Origin: Vulcanococcus limneticus LL
Lineage (GTDB): Bacteria > Cyanobacteriota > Cyanobacteriia > PCC-6307 > Cyanobiaceae
Assembly (NCBI RefSeq): GCF_002252705.1
Contig: NZ_NQLA01000003.1
Coordinates: 1-64,000, forward strand
Direction of reading: 5' to 3'
DNA length: 64,000 nucleotides
The notes beneath the pieces were generated by a model. It did no database searches. It saw only the letters and a list, made by a program, of their open reading frames with translations, and had not been told where the DNA came from. The stretch's first letter is position 1; the number at the start of each line of letters is the position of its first letter. The translations under genes and the position numbers were made by a program. This document shows, in pieces, positions 40,559-49,546 of the stretch.

Positions 40559-43500
40559 GGAGCTCCAGGGGCGGCCGCCGCGGGCGGCCGCCCCTGCAGA
40601 TAACGCCGCTCCAGGCCCTTAATCACGATGAACAGCACCGGCGCCACCCCCAGGCTGAGCACCGTGGCGATCAGGTAGCCGCCGAAGCTCACGGTGCCGA
40701 TCGACCAGCGGCTGATGGCGCCCGCACCGGCCGCGGTCATCAGCGGGATGTAGCCCACCAGACCCGAGGCGGCCGTCATCACGATCGGCTGGAAGCGCGA
40801 TTTGGAGGCCGCTATCGCCGCCTGCTGCAGGCCCATGCCGAGGCGGAGGAACTCATTGGCCTGCTCCACGATCAGGATCGCGTTCTTACTGGCCATGCCG
40901 ATCAGCATCAGCAGGCCCACCTGGGCAAAGATGTCGTTGCTGATCACGGGCCAAAAGCTGCCCTGCTGCAACAGATTGGCCCGGAGCCAGATCGCCGCGA
41001 GGGCCCCCAGGGCCGCCAGGGGCACCGTGAGCAGAATGATCAATGGATCCACATAGCTGCCGTACTGGGCGGCCATGATCAGGAACACCAGCACGAAGGC
41101 CAGGGCGAAGATCGCCGTAGTGGCGCCGCCGGCGCTGGTCTCCTCCAGGGCCAGGCCTGTCCACTCGTAGCCGAAGCCAGGGTCGAGCACCTGGGCGGCC
41201 AACTCCTCCATCACCGCGATCGCCTGGCCGGTGCTGTAGCCGGGCGCCGGGGACCCCTGCACCTTGATCGCCTCATAGACATTGTAGCCCGTGAGGGTGG
41301 GCGGGGCCTGGAACGGCTCCAGGGTCACCACGTTGCGCAGTTGCACGAGCTTGCCGCTGCGATTGCGAACGAAGTACGACCCGATGCTCTCGGGATCGGC
41401 GCGATCGATGCCCTCGGCCTGAATGTAGACCCGGTACTGATTCGAGCCCAGCACGAAGTCGTTGACATATTTGCCGCCCATGTAGGACTGCACCGTGCCG
41501 AAGGCCTCATTGACATCCACATCGAGGCTCTTGAGCAGCTCGCGATCAATTCCCACGGAGATCTGCTCGGAGGCCGGGGTGAAAGTGGTGGTGACCCGCT
41601 GCAGCTCGGGCCGCTCCCGGGCCGCAGCGATCAGGCGATTGACGTTGCTCAGCAGGGCCTCGGTGGGCAGGCTGGCCCGGTTCTGCAGCTGAAACTCGAA
41701 GCCACCGGTGGCACCCACCCCATCGATCGGCGGCACGTTGGTGGCAAAGGCCAGCGAGCCACTCACCTCCTTCTGCAGGCGGCCGTTGAGGTCCTGGAGC
41801 AGGCTGAACACCGACTGGTCAGCGTTGGGGCGATCCCCCCAGGCCTTGAGGCGGATGAAGAACAGATACTTGTTGTAGCCGTTGCCCTCCAGGCCGAAGC
41901 CCGCGGCCCCGAGGTAGCTCTCGATGTCGGGGAAGTCGTCGAGGATCTGGCCCACCTGCTTCACCTGGCCTTCGGTGTAGGGGAGGGCGACGCTGGGCGG
42001 CGCCTCACCGATCAGGATCATCAGCCCCTGGTCTTCCTCGGGGATGAACCCCACCGGCACCAGCCTGAGCATCAGCACCGTGGCCACCAGGCCGCCCACG
42101 AACAGGGCCAGCACCGGATAGCGGAACCGCACCAGGGTTTCGATCGTGCGTCCATACCAGGCCACCACGGCGCCGAAGCCCCGATTGAACAGGCGAAACA
42201 GCCAGCCCAGGCTCCAGTCCAGGAGGCGGTCGAGACGATCAGGCTTGGAGCCCTCGGGCCGCAGGAACAGGGCACCGATCGTGGGCGAGAAGGAGAGGGC
42301 GTTGAAGGTGGAGAACACGATCGCGGCCGCCAGGGTGACGGCGAACTGGCGGTAGACGATGCCGGTGGTGCCCGGAAAGAAGCACACCGGGATGAACACC
42401 GCCAGCTGCACCAGAGCCGCCGTGATCGTGGGGGACGCCAGCTCATTCATGGCATCGAGGGCCGCCTGAACCGGACGCATCCCCTGGCCGAGCTTGGCCT
42501 TGATCGCCTCCACGATCACCACGGCATCGTCGGTGACCGTGCCAATCGCCAGAATGATGCCGAACATCGTGAGCTGGTTGATGCTGAAGCCCAGCCCCAG
42601 CAGCACCGCCATCGCCCCCACCATCGCCACGGGCATCGCCAGGGCCGGCACAATCGTGGAGCGCCAGTCCTGCAGGAAGAGCAGGATCGTGAGCACCGCC
42701 ATCACGATCGCCTGGAACAGGTTCGAGGTCACATCCTGCAGGGACGTGATCACAAACAGGGTCGAGTCGTAGGGTATCTCATAGTTCAGTCCCGGCGGAA
42801 AACTGGCCGCCAGTTCCTCCACCTTCGCCTTGATCCGATTACCCGTATCGAGGGCATTGGCGCCAGGCAGGGCATAGAGCGCCAGACCAGCCGAGGGCTT
42901 GCCGGTGATGGTGGTCACCATGTCGTAGTTCTCGGCGCCGAGCTCGGCCCGCCCCACATCCCCCAGCCTGACGATCGTGCCCTCGGCATCCGACTTCAGG
43001 ATCAGGTTTTCGGCATCGGCGGGCGAACGGAAGCGGCTTTCCGCCTTGAGGGGAATCGTGACCTGCTGGCCCGCCGCACTGGGCTCCTGGCCCACCTTGC
43101 CGGCGCCCACCTGCAGGTTCTGCTCCTTGAGGGCCCGCTCCACATCCATGGGCGTGAGGTCATGGAAGGCGAGCCTGGCCGGATCCAGCCACAGCCGCAG
43201 GGCATACTTGCGCTCCCCGAGAATCGTGGCGTTGCCGATTCCCGGCACCCGCGTGATCTCATCGAGCATGTATTGGTCGATGTAGTTACTGATGAACAGG
43301 GGGTCGTAGAGGGGCTGCCCCTGGGCATCGAGCTCTGAATAAAAGCCGTAGGCCAGCAAGAGGCTGGGGGAGGCCGCCTCCACCGTCACACCCGTCTGCT
43401 TCACCACATCGGGCAGTGCCGGGGTGGCCTGACTCACCCGGTTCTGCACATTCACCTGAGCGATCTTGCGGTCCACCTCCACCGGGAACGACACGGTGAT

Positions 43501-43773
43501 GTTGCTCACCCCCGCCGAGGATGTGTTCGAGGCCATGTACTTCATGGACTCGACCCCGTTGATCTCCTTTTCGATCACCCGCGTCACCGTGTCGGTGGTG
43601 GTGCGGGCATCGGCACCGATGTTGGTGGCCGACACCTTGATCTGGGTGGGGGCCATCTGCGGCAGCTTCTCCAGCGGCAGCAGCGGAATCGCCACGGCCC
43701 CCAGGATCAGGATCACCAGCGAGCACACCGTGGTGAGCACGGGGCTGCGGATGAACCGATCGGACAGACTCAT
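40555..43773 (-). CDS. RND (HAE1/AcrB-type) efflux permease, second copy
   Basis: A 1072-aa permease of normal length, starting MSLSDRFIRSPVLTTVCSLV. The proton-relay Asp pair is at 415-416 in AIGTVTDDAVVIVEAI, and the usual two repeats of six membrane segments are present. No adaptor gene is adjacent, so it may borrow one encoded elsewhere or upstream at 31.9 kb. It is coupled to a 76-aa membrane protein at its 3' end. The 177-base upstream gap holds two inverted repeats that could bind a repressor. Confidence 0.92.
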   Translation of the reverse strand: MSLSDRFIRSPVLTTVCSLVILILGAVAIPLLPLEKLPQMAPTQIKVSATNIGADARTTTDTVTRVIEKEINGVESMKYMASNTSSAGVSNITVSFPVEVDRKIAQVNVQNRVSQATPALPDVVKQTGVTVEAASPSLLLAYGFYSELDAQGQPLYDPLFISNYIDQYMLDEITRVPGIGNATILGERKYALRLWLDPARLAFHDLTPMDVERALKEQNLQVGAGKVGQEPSAAGQQVTIPLKAESRFRSPADAENLILKSDAEGTIVRLGDVGRAELGAENYDMVTTITGKPSAGLALYALPGANALDTGNRIKAKVEELAASFPPGLNYEIPYDSTLFVITSLQDVTSNLFQAIVMAVLTILLFLQDWRSTIVPALAMPVAMVGAMAVLLGLGFSINQLTMFGIILAIGTVTDDAVVIVEAIKAKLGQGMRPVQAALDAMNELASPTITAALVQLAVFIPVCFFPGTTGIVYRQFAVTLAAAIVFSTFNALSFSPTIGALFLRPEGSKPDRLDRLLDWSLGWLFRLFNRGFGAVVAWYGRTIETLVRFRYPVLALFVGGLVATVLMLRLVPVGFIPEEDQGLMILIGEAPPSVALPYTEGQVKQVGQILDDFPDIESYLGAAGFGLEGNGYNKYLFFIRLKAWGDRPNADQSVFSLLQDLNGRLQKEVSGSLAFATNVPPIDGVGATGGFEFQLQNRASLPTEALLSNVNRLIAAARERPELQRVTTTFTPASEQISVGIDRELLKSLDVDVNEAFGTVQSYMGGKYVNDFVLGSNQYRVYIQAEGIDRADPESIGSYFVRNRSGKLVQLRNVVTLEPFQAPPTLTGYNVYEAIKVQGSPAPGYSTGQAIAVMEELAAQVLDPGFGYEWTGLALEETSAGGATTAIFALAFVLVFLIMAAQYGSYVDPLIILLTVPLAALGALAAIWLRANLLQQGSFWPVISNDIFAQVGLLMLIGMASKNAILIVEQANEFLRLGMGLQQAAIAASKSRFQPIVMTAASGLVGYIPLMTAAGAGAISRWSIGTVSFGGYLIATVLSLGVAPVLFIVIKGLERRYLQGRPPAAAAPGAP

Positions 43774-43842
43774 CGCCTTCTGCTCTCGGCACGGCCGCCT
43801 TGGGCGCCGGGCAATGGACGAAGGCTAGGAACGGAGGAGAGC

Positions 43843-43881
43843 CTTGGTCCAGGCACAACACCAAGACCCTCACGCAGGGTC
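43843..43881. promoter_or_regulatory. two adjacent inverted repeats upstream of RND permease
   Basis: CTTGGT (43843-43848) pairs with ACCAAG (43860-43865) across 11 bases. GACCCT (43865-43870) pairs with AGGGTC (43876-43881) across 5 bases. The two repeats share one base and lie 70-108 bases before the start of the minus-strand permease gene. They look like operator sites for a dimeric regulator; no regulator gene is adjacent. Confidence 0.4.
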
Positions 43882-43950
43882 ATCACCTCCAGCCATCACA
43901 CGGCCCCGATCACACCCAACCGCCCGTTCTGCGAACAGGGCCGTCCACCG

Positions 43951-44244
43951 TCACTTCACGGTGAACTTGGCAGCAGCCCGGGTTCTGCAGGTTTCGCGGG
44001 CCTGATCGAGGCTGGCATTGTTGCTCACCTGCTCCAGGAAGCACTTGCAGGTGAAGTCGCCCATGCCCGGAGGGGCCGTCTTGCGGGCCGCCGCCATGGC
44101 GGCATTGAAGCCCGCCAGGCAAAGCCCGGTCACCCGATCGCTGTCGATGGAGGCCCGGGCCGGGGCGGCACCAACCAGCAGCGATCCGGCGGCCGCCAGG
44201 GCCAGGGCCGCCACGCCGGAAAGAGAGCGAGCAGGGATCGCCAT
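43951..44244 (-). CDS. small exported Cys-containing protein
   Basis: A 97-aa protein with a signal peptide (IPARSLSGVAALALAAAGSLL, cleavage near PARASIDS). The mature part of about 65 residues has four cysteines (GLCLAGF, FTCKCFLEQ, ETCRTR), which suggests disulfides in the periplasm. The ATG is clear. I do not recognise the family. It lies upstream of, and codirectional with, the 44295 gene. Confidence 0.65.
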   Translation of the reverse strand: MAIPARSLSGVAALALAAAGSLLVGAAPARASIDSDRVTGLCLAGFNAAMAAARKTAPPGMGDFTCKCFLEQVSNNASLDQARETCRTRAAAKFTVK

Positions 44245-44294
44245 GGGGAGTGCGGAAAGATGCCGGCCAGGCTAGGAGCCACGCCAGGACATCC

Positions 44295-44597
44295 TCAGCC
44301 CTGCCACTGCAGCAACTGGATGGCGGCCTGGCGGCGACTGAACAGCAGCACCACCCCAGGAGCCTCCGGCACCGGTAGGCCCGTCGCGACCCGCAGCTGC
44401 TGGCGCTGCACGAGGGCGATGCCACAGGTCTCCACCAGCAGCATCGGCAGGGTGCCGTCCGTGCCGTGCATCGCCTGCAGGTCCAGGGCCTGGCGCGCCG
44501 CCCGGGCTCCCCGTTCCAGCCCCAGGCACTCGACCAGGCCGGACCAGAGGTCGTTCACCGGGCTGGCCGCCGCCAGATCGATCTCGTTGACCTGCAT
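44295..44597 (-). CDS. conserved hypothetical protein
   Basis: A 100-aa soluble protein from ATG 44597 (MQVNEIDLAAASPVNDLWSG), with no membrane segment. A longer frame extends to 44900 but overlaps the next gene's coding region and has Ser/Pro/Arg-rich, non-coding-like sequence, so the short form was chosen. It ends in a hydrophobic C-terminal strand-helix (APGVVLLFSRRQAAIQLLQW). The function is unknown. Confidence 0.6.
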   Translation of the reverse strand: MQVNEIDLAAASPVNDLWSGLVECLGLERGARAARQALDLQAMHGTDGTLPMLLVETCGIALVQRQQLRVATGLPVPEAPGVVLLFSRRQAAIQLLQWQG

Positions 44598-44679
44598 CGC
44601 GCCAGAAGCATGCCCCTCCACTCTGGCCGACCGCCGTTCAGCAACCGGCGACCGCCGACGCGCCCCGGCAGGGAGCCCG

Positions 44680-44931
44680 TCAGCCGACGGCCTGGCTGGC
44701 CCCTTCGGCCTGCTCGGTGATCTCGCGGCGCAGCAGGGCGGCCAGATAGTCGGGGGCGCGGTAGCGGTTGGGCAGGCAGCTGTGCAGGATCTCCAGCCGC
44801 TCCCAGCAGACGGTGCGCTGGATGCGGGTGAGACTGCGACCCTCGAGGAGCAGCAACTTGAGGGCCTTGCAATAGAGGGAGTAGTTGGCCTCCAGTTCAC
44901 CGATGGTCAGGCCCGGATTCGCTGATGTCAT
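44680..44931 (-). CDS. small conserved cyanobacterial protein
   Basis: An 83-aa helical protein from ATG 44931 (MTSANPGLTIGELEANYSLY). The core LYCKALKLLLLEGRSLTRIQ and RTVCWERLEILHSCLPNRYR looks like a conserved picocyanobacterial family. The longer upstream frame is Arg/Gly-rich and lacks coding character, so it was not used. No function can be named. Confidence 0.7.
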   Translation of the reverse strand: MTSANPGLTIGELEANYSLYCKALKLLLLEGRSLTRIQRTVCWERLEILHSCLPNRYRAPDYLAALLRREITEQAEGASQAVG

Positions 44932-45089
44932 CGCTGAGATCCCATCGAATGTCTGGCCCCACACGGCAGGCATCGGCCGGAGGTGACCGCATGTCCAGCG
45001 GCGCCCTTGCCGGGACGACCGCCACGGCTCGAGTCTTACAAGTGGACCATCCCGTAACAGGTGCCACCCGACACCCCTCGGGGAGTTAT

Positions 45090-45395
45090 TCACGCAACGG
45101 GGTCGTCGGTCTCCGGAGTAGCGGAATCTGCCGAGACGGTGTCTGTCGTGGACTCCGGTGCCGCCGCCTCCAGCATCTCCAGGGACGGCAAGATGGTCTC
45201 CACTTCGTCCTCGTTGTCGAGAAAGGCCTCGAAGGAGCGGTAGCGGCGAATCGTGGGGGCGTAGCGGGGATCCGCGCACACCTGCTGCCAGCTCAGATCC
45301 TTGGGCTTGAGTTCCTGAAAAAAGGCGAGAGCTTCGGCAAGATCAGCAGCATCGCCACAGCCTTCCCCCTCCCAGAGCAGCTCGTAGAAGGTCAT
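45090..45395 (-). CDS. small acidic conserved hypothetical protein
   Basis: A 101-aa protein (MTFYELLWEGEGCGDAADLA) with an Asp/Glu/Thr-rich disordered tail. The N-terminal part (LKPKDLSWQQVCADPRYAPT, RRYRSFEAFL) looks folded. Its start codon shares the sequence CATG with the start of the divergent gene at 45394. No function is known. Confidence 0.65.
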   Translation of the reverse strand: MTFYELLWEGEGCGDAADLAEALAFFQELKPKDLSWQQVCADPRYAPTIRRYRSFEAFLDNEDEVETILPSLEMLEAAAPESTTDTVSADSATPETDDPVA

Positions 45396-45819
45396 GGTGC
45401 CTCCGGCAGCCCCCCCAATCTATGGACCCCGGGTCGTCCTCCAGCGCCGCTGGGGCCGCCGGCCGGGCTGCGCTGCCGCCATCGCCGTGGCTGTTCTGGC
45501 ACCCAGCAGCCTGACGTCCTGGGGGGTCATCGGCGCTGCCAGGGCCCAGGTGGAGCCTCCACCGCCGCCAGCGGCCACAAGCGAGCTGGCCAAGCGCACC
45601 CTGGCGGCCGGCCAGGCCATGGAGCGCAGCGGCATGGAGCTCTCCCGCCAGCAGGGTCCCCAGAACCGGCAGCGGGCCTGCAGCGTCTTCTATCTCGCCC
45701 AGGTGGCCTACGCCCGGGCCGTGGAGCTGGGCATCGACAGCGCCGAGGCCGAGATCGACCGGCTGGAGATCCTGAAGCAGAGCGTGGGTTGCGGTCCCAG
45801 CGTGGGCGGAGGCCCCTAG
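45394..45819 (+). CDS. predicted exported hypothetical protein
   Basis: A 141-aa protein with an N-terminal hydrophobic signal segment (CAAAIAVAVLAPSSLTSWGV) ending near GAARAQ. A Pro-rich linker and a helical domain follow (TLAAGQAMERSGMELSRQQG). Cysteines occur near RQRACSVFY and SVGCG. The ATG overlaps the divergent start. It is convergent with feoB, whose stop at 45816 overlaps this gene's last bases. Function unknown. Confidence 0.6.
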   Translation: MVPPAAPPIYGPRVVLQRRWGRRPGCAAAIAVAVLAPSSLTSWGVIGAARAQVEPPPPPAATSELAKRTLAAGQAMERSGMELSRQQGPQNRQRACSVFYLAQVAYARAVELGIDSAEAEIDRLEILKQSVGCGPSVGGGP

Positions 45820-47696
45820 CCGAGCACCCCCAGCTGCTGCAGCAGGCTCGCGCCCTGGAAGAAGCCAAAGCTCACCAGCCAGGCCAGCAAGAACGACCAG
45901 ACCACGCTGAACACCGTGAAGCCCAGCCGCTTCGACTCGCTGCGGATCACGGCCACCGTGGAGAGGCAGGGCGTGTAGAGCAGGGTGAACAGCATGAAGC
46001 TCACGGCCTGGGTCCAGCTCACATCGGCCGCCACAGCGCGGCCCAGGGCCGCCGGATCGGCCTGGCCGTAGATCACTGCCAGGCCACCGAGCACGATCTC
46101 CTTGGCGATGAAGCCGAACACCAGCGCCACGGTGAGCTTGGGGTTGATGCCGATCGGGCCGAGCAGGGGCTGCAGCAGCTCACCCAGCTGGCCGGAGAGT
46201 GAGGCATCCGAGGCCGGCGCCACCCCCAGCGGCAGGTTGTTGAGCAGCCACACCGCCACCACCCCGAAGACGATGAAGCGGCGCGCCCAGAACCAGAAAT
46301 GGCGTACCTCCGCCCAGGCGCGGTTGAGCATCTGGCGCAGGGTGGGGAAGCGATAGGGAGGCAACTCCAGCACCAACGGCTCACTGCTGTTGAAGCGCCC
46401 CTTGAACAGCAACGCCGTGACGATGGCCGCCGCAAAGCTCATCAGATAGAGCCCGAAGATCACCAGGCCGCCCTGACGCGCCGGGAAGAAGGCCGCCGCC
46501 ATGAACAGGAACACGTTCAGGCGGGCCGAGCAGAGCGAGAAGGGAATGATCAACATCGAGAGCAGCCGCAGGCCGCTGCTGCGCATCACCCGGGTGCCCA
46601 GGATCGCCGGCACGTTGCAGCCAAACCCCATCAGCGCCAGCACGAAGCTGCGGCCATCGAGCCCGAGCCGCTCCATGAAGGCATCCATCAGATAGGCGGC
46701 CCGCGAGAGATAGCCGCTGTCCTCCACCACGCCCATGGCCAGGAAGAACAGGAAGATCACCGGCAGGAACGCCGTGACCGTGCCAAGGCCCTGATAGAGG
46801 CCATCGAGCAGGAAGCCCTTCAGGAATGGCGGCAGACCGGAGAGCAGCGGCGTCAGCACGCCCTTGCCGAAGGCATCGAGCAGGGCCCCGAGGGCCTCCT
46901 GCAGCGGCACGCCGATGGCGTAGATGACCTGGAACATCAGGGCCATCGCCAGGAAGAACAGCGGCAACCCCAGCCACGGGTGCAGCAGCAGCCCATCGAG
47001 CCGGCGGGTGAGGCGATCGCGCCACTGGGGCGGCAGGCTCACCGCCGCGGCCAACAGGGCCGCCATGCGCCCGGGAAGTTCGGGCTCACCGGCCTCCAGC
47101 AACGGCTCCAGCAGCGGGATGGCCGCAGGTGGAGCCGCAACCCCAGGCGCGGCCGGACCGGATGCGCCGCCCAGCTGGCGCACCATGGCCTGGCGAGCCT
47201 GGGCCAGGCCGCGCCGGTACTTGGCGCTCACCAGCAGCACCGGCAGACCCAGTTCGGCCCCCAGGTGCTCGGCATCGATCACGACCCCGAAGCGGCGGGC
47301 CTCATCGGCCATGTTGAGCAGCAGCAGGGCCGGCAGCCCCAGCTGTCGCACCTGCAGCGCCAGGCGCAGCTGGCGATCGATCTGACTGGCATTGAGGATC
47401 ACCACCACCAGGTCGATCGGGGTGGATTCCAGGAAGCGGCGCACCACGGCCTCGTCCTCGGAGTGGCCGCGCAGGTCGTAGATGCCGGGTAGATCCACCA
47501 GCTGGGCGGGGCGGCCCTCCAGGTCGAGGTCGGCCTGCAGCAGGTCCACGGTGAGGCCGGGCCAGTTGCCGATATGGGCGTGGCTGCCGGTGAGCTGGCT
47601 GAAGAAGGTGGACTTGCCGGTGTTCGGCATCCCCAGCACGGCGACGGTGGCCTGGCCGGCGGGGGCGCTCCAGATGGGGCTCTGGCAGTGGCTCAC
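45816..47696 (-). CDS. feoB: ferrous iron transporter FeoB
   Basis: FeoB is the inner-membrane Fe(II) importer with an N-terminal GTPase. G1 is VLGMPNTGKSTFF, G3 DLPGIYDLRGHSEDE, and G4 LNMADEA. A helical domain and gate-containing membrane region follow. At 626 aa it is shorter than E. coli FeoB (773 aa), but cyanobacterial FeoB proteins are often compact. The GTG start overlaps the feoA stop (GTGA), so translation is coupled. A Fur-like palindrome precedes feoA. Confidence 0.93.
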   Translation of the reverse strand: MSHCQSPIWSAPAGQATVAVLGMPNTGKSTFFSQLTGSHAHIGNWPGLTVDLLQADLDLEGRPAQLVDLPGIYDLRGHSEDEAVVRRFLESTPIDLVVVILNASQIDRQLRLALQVRQLGLPALLLLNMADEARRFGVVIDAEHLGAELGLPVLLVSAKYRRGLAQARQAMVRQLGGASGPAAPGVAAPPAAIPLLEPLLEAGEPELPGRMAALLAAAVSLPPQWRDRLTRRLDGLLLHPWLGLPLFFLAMALMFQVIYAIGVPLQEALGALLDAFGKGVLTPLLSGLPPFLKGFLLDGLYQGLGTVTAFLPVIFLFFLAMGVVEDSGYLSRAAYLMDAFMERLGLDGRSFVLALMGFGCNVPAILGTRVMRSSGLRLLSMLIIPFSLCSARLNVFLFMAAAFFPARQGGLVIFGLYLMSFAAAIVTALLFKGRFNSSEPLVLELPPYRFPTLRQMLNRAWAEVRHFWFWARRFIVFGVVAVWLLNNLPLGVAPASDASLSGQLGELLQPLLGPIGINPKLTVALVFGFIAKEIVLGGLAVIYGQADPAALGRAVAADVSWTQAVSFMLFTLLYTPCLSTVAVIRSESKRLGFTVFSVVWSFLLAWLVSFGFFQGASLLQQLGVLG

Positions 47697-47941
47697 GCGG
47701 CCCCACCCAGGGCGGTGATGCCCACCCGGGCCGCGTCGCGGCGGCGCAGCATCAGTTCGGTCATGCCGACGCGCAGGTGCAGGGGCCCGCCCCAGCTGGC
47801 CCGGCGCAGCAGCTCAACGCGCTGGCCGGGGCGCAGGCCCAGGGCGGCGAGGCGCTGACCCAGGCCGGAGTCGGCCGCCAGGGAGGCGATGGTGGCGGAC
47901 TGGCCGGGGACCAGGTCGGCGAGCAGGGGGACCGTTCGCAT
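47693..47941 (-). CDS. feoA: FeoA, SH3-like partner of FeoB
   Basis: An 82-aa cytoplasmic SH3-like protein (MRTVPLLADLVPGQSATIAS) that modulates FeoB. The family pattern LGQRLAALGLRPGQRVELLR is clear. The ATG has a GGAG 5 bases upstream (plus-strand CTCC at 47945-47948). The gene is coupled to feoB by a 4-base overlap. Confidence 0.92.
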   Translation of the reverse strand: MRTVPLLADLVPGQSATIASLAADSGLGQRLAALGLRPGQRVELLRRASWGGPLHLRVGMTELMLRRRDAARVGITALGGAA

Positions 47942-47952
47942 CGACTCCGCTT

Positions 47953-47971
47953 ATTGCAAGTGAGTTGCAAT
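47953..47971. promoter_or_regulatory. candidate Fur operator before feoAB
   Basis: ATTGCAA-GTGAG-TTGCAAT is a perfect 7-bp inverted repeat with a 5-base centre, 19 bp in all, 11 bases upstream of the feoA start. Fur boxes are 19-bp palindromes, and feoAB is a classic Fur target in bacteria. The exact sequence differs from the E. coli consensus, so binding is an inference. Confidence 0.6.
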
Positions 47972-48000
47972 ATCCTATGCCTGGCCTCGCGTCCACGCCG

Positions 48001-48630
48001 CTACGGAGCCAGGGGTTCCAGTAGCCCACTGGCGCCGTAGCGGCGACAGATCTCGAGCACCACCCCGGGCTCCGGACTCCAGCGCAGGCAGGTGCCCACC
48101 GGATCCCCCAGGCTGCGGCCGCTCGCTGTCTCGATCTCCAGCCCCGGCTCCGGGCTCCAGCGGCCCGGGCCCAGCCGCGCAGCCGCCAAGGGCGCCGCCG
48201 GCGCTGGATCCTCCACGCCCGGCCGCGCCTCCACCACCACCACCAGGCTCTCGGGATGCTCGCTGCCATGGCGCAGCACCACGCGCCGGCGGCGATCGCC
48301 ATGCACCAGGCACAGCTCCGCGAAGAACGGCCAGGGCCCGATCCGATCCGGCCCCAGGCTCCAGTGGCCCGCGGGGCTGATCTGCATCTCCGGCGGCGGC
48401 TCGGCGAAGCGCATGCTGCGCACCTGGCCGGTGTGGACATAGGTGAGGGAGGCGTCGATCTCGCCGTTCTGCTCCTGCACCGCCAGTTGGGTGGGAAACC
48501 GCTCCTGCTCCACCCCATCGGCACCACAGCGGATGAAGGAGCCATGCCAGGCGCCGGCGTTGGGCCCCAGCAGCCACTGGCGGCGCTGCTGGGGGCTGGG
48601 CTGGGACACGAGCACGGGGGATGGCGGCAT
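48001..48630 (-). CDS. DUF3598-like protein
   Basis: A 209-aa soluble beta-rich protein. The N-terminal motif NAGAWHGSFIRCGADGVEQE and the repeated GRWSPEPGLEIETA / LRWSPEPGVVLEIC fit DUF3598, a lipocalin-like cyanobacterial family. The ATG at 48630 is clear. The function is unknown. It is the gene upstream of feoA on the same strand, with 60 bases between them. Confidence 0.7.
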   Translation of the reverse strand: MPPSPVLVSQPSPQQRRQWLLGPNAGAWHGSFIRCGADGVEQERFPTQLAVQEQNGEIDASLTYVHTGQVRSMRFAEPPPEMQISPAGHWSLGPDRIGPWPFFAELCLVHGDRRRRVVLRHGSEHPESLVVVVEARPGVEDPAPAAPLAAARLGPGRWSPEPGLEIETASGRSLGDPVGTCLRWSPEPGVVLEICRRYGASGLLEPLAP

Positions 48631-48671
48631 GACAGGGCCGATGCTGGCAGGCTGGATCCCCCTGCTTCACC

Positions 48672-49247
48672 GTGGTGATCACCCGCCGCCTGCGCACCGG
48701 CTTCCAGCTGTCGCTCCTGCTGGTGGGTGTGGCCTGGGCCCAGGAGCTGGTGGACCAGTTGCTGTTCGGCGGCCGCTGGAACCTGCCGATGCTGCCCGCC
48801 GCCGCGGGCGGCAGCCTGCTGGGCGTGTTCACCGCGCCCTTCAGCCACAGCGGCTTCGGCCATCTGCTCAGCAACACGCTGCTGTTTCTGCCGCTGTCCT
48901 GGCTGGTGCTGGCCAAGGGCCGGCGCGACTACCTGGCGGTGTGGATCGGCGTCTACGCCACCGCCATCCCGGTGTGGCTGCTCTGGCCCAACGGCAGCCA
49001 CGGCCTCTCGGGCGTGGTCTATGGACTGCTCGGCTATCTGATGGTGATCGGCTTTCTGGAGAAGCACCCGCTCAGCCTGCTGCTGTCGGTGTTCTGCCTG
49101 GTGACCTGGGGCGGCATCCTGCCAAGCCTGCTGCCCTTCGCCTCGCCGCCGGGGGTGAGCTGGATCGGCCACGTGGCGGGCTTCGCCGGCGGCGTGCTGG
49201 CCGCCTTCGCGATCCACCGGGAGCCGGCCGGTCGCCCTTCCCGCTGA
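48672..49247 (+). CDS. rhomboid family membrane protein
   Basis: A 191-aa predicted intramembrane serine protease. The catalytic Ser is in the GxSG box SHGLSGVVYGLLGY and the His in SWIGHVAGFAGGVL. The N-terminal HSGFGHLLSNTLLFLPLSW matches the HxxxHLxxN region of rhomboids. About six membrane segments are visible. Two adjacent GTG codons (48672, 48675) can serve as start. The substrates are unknown. Confidence 0.85.
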   Translation: MVITRRLRTGFQLSLLLVGVAWAQELVDQLLFGGRWNLPMLPAAAGGSLLGVFTAPFSHSGFGHLLSNTLLFLPLSWLVLAKGRRDYLAVWIGVYATAIPVWLLWPNGSHGLSGVVYGLLGYLMVIGFLEKHPLSLLLSVFCLVTWGGILPSLLPFASPPGVSWIGHVAGFAGGVLAAFAIHREPAGRPSR

Positions 49248-49336
49248 GCCACCTACCGCCGCTGCGGTAACAAGTGATTGCACCCCCTGGCCTCAGCGGG
49301 CCGCCCCGATAGCGTCGTCCCACCGCCAGTGGAGCC

Positions 49337-49522
49337 ATGATCGTCGGGGAGATCTACCTGGAGAGCGTCGCCACCGGCGTGATCACCGCCGAGGAGATTG
49401 CCTGGATCACCAGCCACCAGGCCAGCTTCGACCGTCAGGAAGAGGCCTTCGCCCTCAAGCTGGGCCGGCTGCTGGATGAGGGCACCATCCAGATCGGCTG
49501 CCGCCTGCTGGGCAAGGCCTGA
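49337..49522 (+). CDS. small conserved hypothetical protein
   Basis: A 61-aa helical protein (MIVGEIYLESVATGVITAEE). The ATG is preceded by GGAG 2-5 bases upstream, which supports translation. Its composition is coding-like and the next gene follows after 24 bases. No function is known. Confidence 0.65.
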   Translation: MIVGEIYLESVATGVITAEEIAWITSHQASFDRQEEAFALKLGRLLDEGTIQIGCRLLGKA

Positions 49523-49546
49523 GTTCCGGGCCGGCAGGATGGAGGC

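Noticed and set aside
40552-43338. 928-codon plus-strand frame opposite the second RND permease
   Set aside because: It is rich in His, Gln, Arg and Gly with no domain, and lies wholly over a strong RND gene on the other strand.
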